A stretch of DNA of 64,000 nucleotides from NCBI RefSeq assembly GCF_013364275.1, contig NZ_CP054932.1:1798001-1862000 (forward strand), in the 5' to 3' direction. The translations under genes were made by a program, and so were the position numbers. The notes below the pieces were generated by a model, which made no database searches, had not been told where the DNA came from, and saw only the letters and a list, made by a program, of their open reading frames with translations. Positions 55,651 to 64,000 of the stretch are shown one piece after another. Position 1 is the first letter of the stretch. Each line of letters starts with the position of its first letter. Source of the stretch: Actinomadura sp. NAK00032 (lineage in GTDB: Bacteria > Actinomycetota > Actinomycetes > Streptosporangiales > Streptosporangiaceae).

Positions 55651-56565
55651 TCATGCCGCGTCCACGCCCCAGCGCCGCCTGACGGCGCCGTCCGCGACCC
55701 CGAACAGCTGGTCGATCACGATCCCGATGATCAGGATCACCAGCATGTAGGAGATCATGTCGGCGGTGTTGTTCAGCTCCCTGGCCTGCGAGAGCAGCAC
55801 GCCGAGCGACGTCGTGTCGCCGATGATGACCAGCAGCTCGCCCGCCATCAGGCTGCGCCACGCGAACGCCCAGCCCTGCTTCAGCCCGGCCACGAACGCC
55901 GGCAGCGAGGCCGGCATGACCAGGTGCCGGTACAGCAGGACGCCGCGCAGCCCCATCACCCGCCCCGCGCGAAGCAGGATCGGCGGGGTGTAGTCGACGC
56001 CCGCGATCAGCCCGTTGGCGATCGACGGCGCCGCGCCCAGGATCACCACGAACAGGATCGCGCTCTCGCTCAGCCGGAACAGCAGGATGGCGAGCGGGAA
56101 CCACGCGATCGACGGCATCGTCTGCAGGCCCGTGATCAGCGACCCGAACGCGCGCCGCAGCACCCGGAACCGCGCCACCAGCACGCCGGTCAGCACCCCG
56201 GCGGCGACGGCGAGGGCGAACCCGACCAGCGCGCGGCGCATGGTCAGCGCGACCGCCTCCCAGAACCGCCCGCTGGTGACCTGGTCCCAGAACACCGGGA
56301 GCGTGTCACGGGGGCCGGGCAGCACCCACGGGTCCTTCCAGCCGCTCCACACCACCACCTGCCAGGCGGCGAGCGCGATCAGCACGGCCGCGGCCATCGG
56401 CCACGCCGCCGACCAGGCCCGCCGGGCGAGCCGGACCCGCGTCCCGCCGCCGAGCTCCAGGGCGTCGAGCCCGGCCAGCTCCCGGTCGCGGCGCCCGTCC
56501 GCGGCGCCGCCGTCCGCGGGCCCGCCGTCCGCCGGGCCGCCCTTCTTCAGCACCTCATGCGCCAT
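55651..56565 (-). CDS. ssuC: sulfonate/nitrate-type ABC transporter permease
   Basis: The 304-aa BPD-type permease has six helices after a Gly/Ala-rich cytoplasmic start, and the coupling (EAA) loop near RAGRVMGLRGVLLYRHLVMPASLPAFVAGLK. It resembles SsuC/TauC. Its start overlaps the end of the ATPase gene by 11 bp, completing an operon with ssuA and ssuB. The substrate is inferred from the family and the binding protein: aliphatic sulfonates or a similar sulfur compound. Confidence 0.85.
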   Translation of the reverse strand: MAHEVLKKGGPADGGPADGGAADGRRDRELAGLDALELGGGTRVRLARRAWSAAWPMAAAVLIALAAWQVVVWSGWKDPWVLPGPRDTLPVFWDQVTSGRFWEAVALTMRRALVGFALAVAAGVLTGVLVARFRVLRRAFGSLITGLQTMPSIAWFPLAILLFRLSESAILFVVILGAAPSIANGLIAGVDYTPPILLRAGRVMGLRGVLLYRHLVMPASLPAFVAGLKQGWAFAWRSLMAGELLVIIGDTTSLGVLLSQARELNNTADMISYMLVILIIGIVIDQLFGVADGAVRRRWGVDAA

Positions 56566-57367
56566 GCCGGACGACCTCCTCGCGCAGCCGGTCGGTGATG
56601 GCGGCCGCCAGCGCGGCGACCTCCGGCGAGTCGATCCGCCGGGGCCGCCCCATCGGGACGGGGAACTCCTCCACCACCCGGCCGGGACGGCTGCTGAGCA
56701 GCACGACCCGGTCGCCGAGCCGCACCGCCTCCCGCACGTTGTGGGTGACGAACAGCACGGTCAGGTTCCGCTCGCGCCAGATCCGCTCGACCTCGTCGTG
56801 CAGGAGGTCGCGGGTCATGGCGTCGAGCGCGCCGAACGGCTCGTCCATCAGCAGGACGGTCCGCCGCCCGCCCGCGTCCCCGCCGGCCACGCCTTTGCCG
56901 GCCGCGTCGCCGCCCGCCCCCTCGGTGAGCGACAGCGCGCGGGCGAGCGCGACGCGCTGGCGCATGCCGCCGGACAGCTGGTGCGGGCGCTTCTTGGCGA
57001 AGTCGCCGAGGTGCACCGAGTCGAGCAGCTCCGCCGCCCGCCCGCGCCGCTCCGCGCGGGGCACGCCGCGCATCTTGAGCGCGAGTTCGAGGTTGCCCGT
57101 CACGGTCAGCCACGGGAACAGCGCGGGCTCCTGGAACATCAGCGCGACGCGGGCGCCCGCGGTGTCGATCGTCCCGGCGCTCGGCTCCTCCAGGTCCGCG
57201 ACGAGGTTCAGCAGCGTGCTCTTGCCGCAGCCGGACGCGCCGAGCAGGCAGGTGAACTCGCCCGGCGCCACGTCCAGGGAGACCCGGTCGAGCGCGAGCA
57301 GCGCCGACCGGCCGCCGCCGAACGCCTTGGAGACGCCGTCGAGGCGGACCGCCGCCGTCCCGCTCAT
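56555..57367 (-). CDS. ssuB: sulfonate/nitrate-type ABC transporter ATPase
   Basis: The 270-aa ATPase has Walker A GASGCGKST (~45-53), Q-loop MFQEPALFPW, signature LSGGMRQRVALARAL, Walker B LLMDEPFGALD and switch His THNVREAV. A Gly/Ala-rich insert of about 20 residues (EGAGGDAAGKGVAGGDAGG) lies between the signature and Walker B, an uncommon position. It overlaps ssuA by ATGA and ssuC at its end. Confidence 0.88.
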   Translation of the reverse strand: MSGTAAVRLDGVSKAFGGGRSALLALDRVSLDVAPGEFTCLLGASGCGKSTLLNLVADLEEPSAGTIDTAGARVALMFQEPALFPWLTVTGNLELALKMRGVPRAERRGRAAELLDSVHLGDFAKKRPHQLSGGMRQRVALARALSLTEGAGGDAAGKGVAGGDAGGRRTVLLMDEPFGALDAMTRDLLHDEVERIWRERNLTVLFVTHNVREAVRLGDRVVLLSSRPGRVVEEFPVPMGRPRRIDSPEVAALAAAITDRLREEVVRHGA

Positions 57368-58416
57368 CGGTCGCCCACCTGCGGCTTCCCGCCCGCCTTG
57401 AGCACCGCGTTGAGCGGCGCGAGGTCGTAGATCCCGGCGAGGTCGGTCTTGTCGAGCAGGCCGATCTCCTCGGCGTGCCGCGCGCCGGCGGTGAGCGAGG
57501 ACGCGACCGGGTCGACGGTGAAGTCGATCTCCTTGAACGCCGAGGCCAGCACGTCCTGCTTGAGCGGCTTGCCGCTCAGCTTCGTGAGCGCGTCGTTGGT
57601 CACCTTCTCCGCGTCCGCCCGGTTCTGGTTGATGTAGTCGGTCGCTTCGACGACGCCTTGGAGGAGCTTCTTCACCTGCTCGGGGTTCTTCTTCGCGTAC
57701 TCCTGGCTGACGAGGAGGTTGGTGATGACGAACTTGCCGCCCGGCCACAGCGACTTCTCGTCCAGCAGCCGCTTGCCCTTGCTCTCCAGGAGCAGCCGGG
57801 ACGCGTAGGGCTCGGGCACCCAGGCGCCGTCGATGTCGCCCTGCGCGAACGTCTGGAGCGTCTGCGCGTTCTCCTGCGGGACGACCTTCACGTCGCCGCT
57901 GCCGTCCTTGTTGGCGGTGAGGCCGTTCTGCTTGAGCCAGTGGCGGAGCGCGACGTCCTGGGTGTTGCCGAGCTGCGGGGTCGCGATGCGCTTGCCGCGC
58001 AGGTCCTGGACGCCCTTGATGCCGGGCTTGACCACGAGGGAGACGCCGCCCGACGCCGCTCCGGAGATGATGTGGACGGCCTTGCCGTGCGACTTCGACC
58101 ACGCGTTGATGGACGGGTTGGGCCCCACGAACGTCGCGTCGATCGCGCCGGAGAACAGCGCCTCGACGGCGGCGGGGCCGGCGTTGAACGTCGCCGTCTT
58201 CGGCGCGGCGCCGAGGTGCTTGGCGAAGATGCCCTTCTCGACGCCGACGAGGGCGGTGGCGTGCGTGATGTTGGGGAAGTACCCGAGCCTAAGCGGCCCC
58301 CCGGACCCGCCACCGTCGCCGGTTCCCCCGCCGTCGCCGCAGGCGCCGAGCGCGCCCGCCGTGACCAGGGCGGCCAGTGCCGCCGCGGTGATGCGCCCGG
58401 TGAGTCCTCGAAGCAT
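57364..58416 (-). CDS. ssuA: sulfonate/nitrate/taurine-type substrate-binding lipoprotein
   Basis: The 350-aa lipoprotein has Cys26 (LGAC) followed by a Gly/Asp-rich linker and an SsuA/TauA-type periplasmic-binding fold (LRLGYFPNITHATALVGVEKG, FNAGPAAVEALFSGAIDATFVG). It captures the substrate and delivers it to the permease. It leads the ssuABC operon. A CTATC-N10-GATAG inverted repeat lies just upstream. Specificity is not fixed by sequence; sulfonates are the best guess given the family and the sulfur genes in the window. Confidence 0.87.
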   Translation of the reverse strand: MLRGLTGRITAAALAALVTAGALGACGDGGGTGDGGGSGGPLRLGYFPNITHATALVGVEKGIFAKHLGAAPKTATFNAGPAAVEALFSGAIDATFVGPNPSINAWSKSHGKAVHIISGAASGGVSLVVKPGIKGVQDLRGKRIATPQLGNTQDVALRHWLKQNGLTANKDGSGDVKVVPQENAQTLQTFAQGDIDGAWVPEPYASRLLLESKGKRLLDEKSLWPGGKFVITNLLVSQEYAKKNPEQVKKLLQGVVEATDYINQNRADAEKVTNDALTKLSGKPLKQDVLASAFKEIDFTVDPVASSLTAGARHAEEIGLLDKTDLAGIYDLAPLNAVLKAGGKPQVGDR

Positions 58417-58428
58417 TGCCCTGTTTTC

Positions 58429-58448
58429 CTATCAATCAAGTCGGATAG
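58429..58448. promoter_or_regulatory. inverted repeat upstream of ssuA
   Basis: CTATC (58429-58433) and GATAG (58444-58448) flank a 10-bp AT-rich spacer, 13 bp upstream of the ssuA start, inside the most AT-rich patch of the gap to eno. It may be the site of a sulfur-responsive regulator. Confidence 0.4.
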
Positions 58449-58454
58449 ACCTGA

Positions 58455-59900
<1,446 letters not shown>

Positions 59901-59975
59901 GCCGAGGCCCGGGCCCGGCGGGGGCGACCGCGTCCCGCCGGGCCCCGGGCGGCCGAGCCGGAGGCAGGGGAGACG

Positions 59976-60452
59976 ATGGCCGACGATGACGACCGCACCG
60001 GCCGCAAGGGCGGGCGGGACGGCGACCGCGCGGCCGGGGACGGCGCCGCGGACGAGCACGGCACCGGGGGGCGCCGCGGCAACCCGGCGCTGACCAGCCG
60101 CGCCGCCATCCTCGCGGTCGTGGTGTGCGCGATCGCGCTGAGCCTCGCCTACCCCGTCCGGGAGTACATCGCCCAGCGCAAGGAGATCGCCGACCTGCGG
60201 CACCAGGAGGCGGTGGCGCGCCGGCAGGTCGAGCAGCTCGCCCTGCGCAAGCAACAATTGGGTGATAAGTCGTACATTGAGCGTGAGGCCACGCGAAGGC
60301 TCCATTACTGCCGTCCTGACGTAAAGTGCTACATCGTGCTGGACGGCAGCGGTGCGGAGGGCCGGCAGGCGCGGCAGGACGGGCCGGCGCGCAAGCCGCC
60401 CTGGTACGAGACGCTGTGGCGATCGGTGGAGGCCGCCGACCGGCCGCGCTGA
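59976..60452 (+). CDS. FtsB/DivIC septum formation initiator family protein
   Basis: The 158-aa bitopic protein has a disordered Asp/Gly/Arg-rich cytoplasmic start, one helix (AAILAVVVCAIALSLAYPV, ~43-61) and a coiled coil (QRKEIADLRHQEAVARRQVE) ending in the ERE-ATRRLHYCRPDVKCY segment typical of the family after enolase. It helps assemble the divisome with FtsL/FtsQ. ATG 59976 follows GGAGGCAGGGGAGACG. Confidence 0.9.
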   Translation: MADDDDRTGRKGGRDGDRAAGDGAADEHGTGGRRGNPALTSRAAILAVVVCAIALSLAYPVREYIAQRKEIADLRHQEAVARRQVEQLALRKQQLGDKSYIEREATRRLHYCRPDVKCYIVLDGSGAEGRQARQDGPARKPPWYETLWRSVEAADRPR

Positions 60453-60470
60453 ACTCGCGGGTGGGGACAG

Positions 60471-61022
60471 ATGATCGAAGCAGGTGACACGGCCGCCGTC
60501 GCGGCCCAGCTCGGGCGCGAGCCGCGCGGCGTGCGCGCGGTGGCGGCCCGCTGCCCGTGCGGGCGCCCCGCGGTGATCGAGACCGCGCCCCGGCTGCCCG
60601 ACGGGACGCCCTTTCCCACGCTGTTCTACCTGACCTGCCCGAAGGCCGCCTCGGCCATCGGCACCCTGGAGGGCAGCGGCATCATGCGGGACATGCAGGC
60701 CAGGCTCGCCGACGACCCGTCCCTCAAGGACGCCTACGCCGCCGCCCACGAGGACTACCTGCGCCGCAGGGACGCGGCCACCCGCGAGGAGGGCGTCGAG
60801 CCGCTGCCCGCCGGCATGCAGAGCGCGGGCGGCATGCCCGACCGCGTCAAGTGCCTGCACGCCCTGGTCGCGCACGAGCTGGCGGTGCCCGGGGCGAACC
60901 CGTTCGGCCGGGAGGCCCTCGACGCGCTGCCCGACTGGTGGCGGTCCGGGCCCTGTGTCGAGCCGGGGGCCGAGCCGGGTGCCGAGCCGGGTGCGCAGAC
61001 CGAACCGGGGGAGGACGCGTGA
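60471..61022 (+). CDS. DUF501 family protein
   Basis: The 183-aa protein has conserved Cys residues in VAARCPCGRPAVI and LTCPKAA, the ending core RVKCLHALVAHELAVPGANPFGREAL, and lies between divIC and ppx as in most actinobacteria. Function is not known. The C-terminus carries GAEPGAEPGA-type repeats from a 12-bp tandem repeat (about 60959-60996). The stop overlaps the ppx start by GTGA. Confidence 0.9.
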   Translation: MIEAGDTAAVAAQLGREPRGVRAVAARCPCGRPAVIETAPRLPDGTPFPTLFYLTCPKAASAIGTLEGSGIMRDMQARLADDPSLKDAYAAAHEDYLRRRDAATREEGVEPLPAGMQSAGGMPDRVKCLHALVAHELAVPGANPFGREALDALPDWWRSGPCVEPGAEPGAEPGAQTEPGEDA

Positions 61023-61966
61023 CGCGGGTCGCGGCCATCGACTGCGGGACGAACTCCGTCCGGCTGCTCATCGCCGACATCGTGCCGGGCGAGGGCGGCG
61101 GGCGGCTGACCGACGTCGAGCGCCGGATGGAGATCGTCCGGCTCGGCGAGGGCGTCGACGAGACCGGCCGGCTCTCGCCCGCCGCGCTGGAGCGGACGTT
61201 CACCGCGATGCGCGGCTACGCCGCGCTGATCGAGCGGCACGGCAGCCGCGCCGGGCACGGCCCGATCAAGACCCGGGTGGTGGCGACCAGCGCCACCCGC
61301 GACGCGGCCAACCGCGCCGACTTCGTCAGCGGCGTCGTCGACATCTTCGGCGTCGTCCCCGAGGTGATCAGCGGGGACGAGGAGGCCGAGCTGTCCTTCC
61401 TCGGCGCCACCCGCGAGCTCGCCGAGCTGCGTCCCGCCCGGCCCTACCTGGTCGTCGACATCGGCGGCGGGTCCACCGAGTTCGTGCTCGGCAGCTCCTC
61501 GGCCGACGCGTCCCGCTCGATCGACATCGGCTGCGTGCGGATGACCGAGCGGCACCTGCGGGACGACCCGCCCTCGCCCGAGCAGATCTCCAACGCCGCC
61601 GCCGACATCGACGCCGCGCTCGCCGTCGTCCGGGAGCGGGTCCCGGTGGACGAGGCGCGCACGCTCGTCGGCCTCGCCGGGTCCGTCACCACCGTCGCCG
61701 GGATCGCGCTCGACCTGCCGGAGTACGACGCGTCCCGGATCCACCTGTCGCGCATCACCGCCACCCAGGTGCACGAGGTGACGCGCGGCCTGCTGCACGC
61801 CACCCGGGCCGAGCGCGCCGAGTTCGGCGTCATGCACCCGGGTCGCGTCGACGTGATCGGCGCGGGCGCGCTGATCCTCGACCGGATCATGCGGGAGTAC
61901 GGGTTCGGCGCCGTCGTCGTCAGCGAGCACGACATCCTGGACGGCATCGCCTGGTCCCTGCTGTGA
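61019..61966 (+). CDS. Ppx/GppA exopolyphosphatase family protein
   Basis: This ASKHA-fold hydrolase of polyphosphate or pppGpp has 315 aa. Seen: RVAAIDCGTNSVRLLIAD (phosphate 1), TRVVATSATRDAANR, VISGDEEAELSFLG, VVDIGGGSTEFVLG (phosphate 2) and VGLAGSVTTVAGIAL. It lacks the extra C-terminal domains of the long Ppx, as in the short actinobacterial Ppx1 type. GTG 61019 overlaps DUF501. Confidence 0.92.
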   Translation: MTRVAAIDCGTNSVRLLIADIVPGEGGGRLTDVERRMEIVRLGEGVDETGRLSPAALERTFTAMRGYAALIERHGSRAGHGPIKTRVVATSATRDAANRADFVSGVVDIFGVVPEVISGDEEAELSFLGATRELAELRPARPYLVVDIGGGSTEFVLGSSSADASRSIDIGCVRMTERHLRDDPPSPEQISNAAADIDAALAVVRERVPVDEARTLVGLAGSVTTVAGIALDLPEYDASRIHLSRITATQVHEVTRGLLHATRAERAEFGVMHPGRVDVIGAGALILDRIMREYGFGAVVVSEHDILDGIAWSLL

Positions 61967-61987
61967 GCCGGTGGGCCGGCCGGGCCG

Positions 61988-62746
61988 CTACTGCCGCTTG
62001 AGCCGCGCCAGCAGCGCGGGGATCAGCACCGCGTTCGGGTTCTGCTGCGGGACGTAGAGGATCGGGGAGCCGCCGGCGGCCTGCTGGATCCAGACCCGGC
62101 CCCGGTCGACGACCGCGCCGGAGATCGACGACCAGCTCAGCGACACCCGGTTGCCGCGCACCCCGCCCGGGTGGACGGTCAGGCCCTGCGCCACGTCGAC
62201 CGACTCGCCCGCCCGGACCCGCCCGGCCAGCTCGGTGACCAGCCGCCGCTCGCAGTGCTCCTGGCACAGCTGGATCAGCCGGCCCCAGACCTGCTCGGGC
62301 TCGCCGCCGCGGCCCGGCAGCCCGTCCGGCTCGATCACCACCTCGACGCGCGGGCCGCCGTGGAACGGGAACCGGCCCGCCTGGAAGATCCACTGCGTGC
62401 AGGCCCGGTGGCCGGAACCGGCCGGGCGCTCGGCCGCCCAGTACGCCACCCACTCCACCCGCGGCCACGGGAACGACGCGTTCCCGTACGCGACGGCCTG
62501 CTCGTCGGCGCGCAGCTGCAGGCCGCGCACGGAGGTGTCCAGCGCCTGGTCGGACGGGGCCTGCTCCCAGCTCGGTCGCTGGACGTGCGGGGCGGCGTGG
62601 GGCTCGGCGGCCTCGGCGCGGGCGGGCGGGCGCAGCCGGGGCGGGCGGTCCGGCTCGGGGTTGAGGCGCTCGGTCCAGGTCGCGCCGTCCCACCAGCGCA
62701 GGCTCCCGGTGCCGTAGGGATCGGGGTACCAGCCCGGTTTCGACAC
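61988..62746 (-). CDS. DUF2510 domain protein
   Basis: The 252-aa product begins with the DUF2510 motif [19 protein letters not shown], a short Trp-rich domain of unknown role in actinobacteria. A Pro/Ala linker (~30-75) and a ~180-residue mostly beta domain follow ([39 protein letters not shown]). No transmembrane helix is visible. GTG 62746 follows GGGAGGCGG. It converges with ppx (21 bp) and is divergent from the glycosylase gene. Confidence 0.8.
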   Translation of the reverse strand: MSKPGWYPDPYGTGSLRWWDGATWTERLNPEPDRPPRLRPPARAEAAEPHAAPHVQRPSWEQAPSDQALDTSVRGLQLRADEQAVAYGNASFPWPRVEWVAYWAAERPAGSGHRACTQWIFQAGRFPFHGGPRVEVVIEPDGLPGRGGEPEQVWGRLIQLCQEHCERRLVTELAGRVRAGESVDVAQGLTVHPGGVRGNRVSLSWSSISGAVVDRGRVWIQQAAGGSPILYVPQQNPNAVLIPALLARLKRQ

Positions 62747-62897
62747 TCCCGCCTCCCGCTTTCGCCCAATGGCAGCGCCGGACACCCGCCTCCCCGACCG
62801 GCGAACGCATCGTACCGACCGGGCCCGCTCCGCACCCGCCACCGGCGGAACCCGGCCACCGCCCGGCGACCGGCCACGGCGTGGGACGATCGGTGGT

Positions 62898-63719
62898 ATG
62901 CCGACCGCCAACGCCCCCTTCGTGCCGCCCGGATCCGGGTGGCCGGAGGACCCCGCCGCCCCGGACACCCCCGTCGCGCACGGCACCGGCGAGGTCGTCG
63001 AGCTGGCCGCGCAGGCGCCCGGCCTGGCCGAGCTGTGCGCCCGCCAGTCGGTGTGCCGGGCCTGCGACCGCCTGGTGGCGTGGCGGGAGAAGGTCGCCGT
63101 CCAGCGGCGCCGCGCGTTCGCCGGCGAGGAGTACTGGGGGCGGCCCATCGCCGGCTGGGGCGACCCGGAGCCGCGCGTCCTCATCGTCGGGCTGGCCCCG
63201 GCGGCGCACGGCGGCAACCGCACCGGGCGCATCTTCACCGGCGACCGGTCGGGCGACTGGCTGTTCGCGTCCCTGTACCGGGTGGGGCTCGCCTCACAGC
63301 CGACCAGCGTCCACGCGGGCGACGGGCAGCGGCTCATCGGCGCGCGGATGGCGGCGACCGTCCGCTGCGCGCCGCCCGACAACAAGCCGACGCCGCTGGA
63401 GCGCACCACCTGCCTGCCGTGGCTGGCCCGCGAGGTCGAGATGGTCGCGCCGAGCGTCCGCTGCATCGTGTGCCTCGGCGGGTTCGCCTGGCAGGGCGTG
63501 TGGCCGGCGCTCAAGCAGGCGGGCTACGAGGTGCCGCGGCCCCGGCCGAAGTTCGGCCACGGCGCGGAGGCCGAGCTGGCGCCGCCGCCCGCGGTGACGC
63601 GCCGCGACCCGGTCCTGCTGCTGGGCTGCTACCACCCGAGCCAGCAGAACACCTTCACCGGCCGCGTCACCGAGGACATGCTGGACGCGGTCCTCACCCG
63701 CGCCCGCGACTACCGCTAG
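62898..63719 (+). CDS. uracil-DNA glycosylase, family 5 (UDGb) type
   Basis: The 273-aa product removes uracil or deaminated bases from DNA. It has Cys ligands for an Fe-S cluster ([12 protein letters not shown], and CIVCLGG), motif [21 protein letters not shown] without the usual catalytic Asp, and motif [16 protein letters not shown]. These match the family-5 glycosylases of thermophiles and actinobacteria. ATG 62898 is chosen at the start of similarity; earlier in-frame codons give low-information sequence. Confidence 0.88.
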   Translation: MPTANAPFVPPGSGWPEDPAAPDTPVAHGTGEVVELAAQAPGLAELCARQSVCRACDRLVAWREKVAVQRRRAFAGEEYWGRPIAGWGDPEPRVLIVGLAPAAHGGNRTGRIFTGDRSGDWLFASLYRVGLASQPTSVHAGDGQRLIGARMAATVRCAPPDNKPTPLERTTCLPWLAREVEMVAPSVRCIVCLGGFAWQGVWPALKQAGYEVPRPRPKFGHGAEAELAPPPAVTRRDPVLLLGCYHPSQQNTFTGRVTEDMLDAVLTRARDYR

Positions 63720-63780
63720 CCCGGTTCCGGGCCGTGCCCGCCGCGACGGCGGGGCAGGGCCTTGGCCAAGCGATCCGGAA

Positions 63781-63810
63781 GCGGTGACCGGCCCCTGTCC
63801 CGGTCACCGC
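63781..63810. terminator. hairpin downstream of the glycosylase gene
   Basis: GCGGTGACCGG (63781-63791) pairs perfectly with CCGGTCACCGC (63800-63810) around an 8-nt loop, 61 bp after the glycosylase stop. No T tract follows. Confidence 0.6.
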
Positions 63811-63930
63811 CCGCGGCCGCTTGGCGCCCCCGTCCGGCCCTGGCCCGCCGCCTTTCCGGCGGTACATCGGGTGAGATGCCGGACGTGGCCGTGAAGTTCG
63901 CCGGACGGGCAGGCGGGTATCGCTCCCGAC

Positions 63931-64000
63931 ATGCCTTCAACAACAGTTCGGCCGAGCGGTCCGGCGGGGACCGCGGCACGCGACGGGGGGTCCACGACGC
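63931..64000 (+). CDS. possible start of a gene cut by the right edge
   Basis: ATG 63931 opens a frame that runs off the window, reading MPSTTVRPSGPAGTAARDGG and so on, a composition common at disordered N-termini of actinobacterial proteins. An alternative ATG at 63876 opens another frame. There is too little sequence to name a product. Confidence 0.3.
   Translation, partial: MPSTTVRPSGPAGTAARDGGSTT

Overview
This window is a chromosomal segment of a very GC-rich actinomycete. GTG starts are common, many genes overlap as GTGA or ATGA, and third codon positions are strongly G/C. The order tRNA-Gln-glmU-prs-rplY-pth, with mfd-mazG and eno-ftsB/divIC-DUF501-ppx further along, is a typical actinobacterial core backbone. 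Protein style suggests Streptosporangiales, perhaps Thermomonosporaceae/Actinomadura, but that is an inference without a database search.

Layout. 1-7 kb: a left-truncated GH26-like secreted hydrolase, ispE, two tiny membrane proteins, an ABC-F ATPase, an amidase, and a MarR regulator divergent from a trans-aconitate methyltransferase-like gene with shared palindromic operators. 7.2-9.0 kb: a desaturase-TetR operon with overlapping IdeR/DtxR-like and TetR-like sites. 9.3-14.1 kb: tRNA-Gln, glmU, prs, a 455-bp element bounded by 29-bp inverted repeats, rplY and pth.

14.3-44.3 kb is a large surface-glycan locus. It holds a membrane priming glycosylphosphotransferase, rmlA/B/D and rmlC for dTDP-L-rhamnose, an O-antigen-ligase-like protein, a secreted parallel beta-helix protein, two paralogous secreted propeller proteins, two GT4 glycosyltransferases, a Wzz-like co-polymerase, a Wzx-like flippase, a SAM methyltransferase, and a CDP-alcohol phosphotransferase between two cytidylyltransferase paralogues. 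Sulfate activation and PAP recycling genes (cysQ, cysD, cysN, an APS kinase with a degenerate sulfurylase domain, and a TauE-family exporter) sit inside it. cysD-cysN-rmlA-rmlB-rmlD is one tightly packed run. No sulfite or APS reductase is present, so the simplest reading is PAPS supply for sulfation of a rhamnose-containing surface polymer. No sulfotransferase was recognised in the window, so this remains a hypothesis.

44.3-64 kb returns to housekeeping: mfd, a SurA-like lipoprotein, mazG, a class A PBP with PASTA domain, an oxidoreductase, small proteins, an orphan sensor kinase, an ssuABC-type sulfonate importer, eno, a FtsB/DivIC protein, DUF501, Ppx/GppA, a DUF2510 protein and a family-5-type uracil-DNA glycosylase. 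No insertion sequence, integrase, CRISPR array or rRNA was found. A recurring oddity is tandem duplication of a gene's last codons with its stop codon, seen at rmlD, the large PKD/LamG protein and the 52-kb oxidoreductase.
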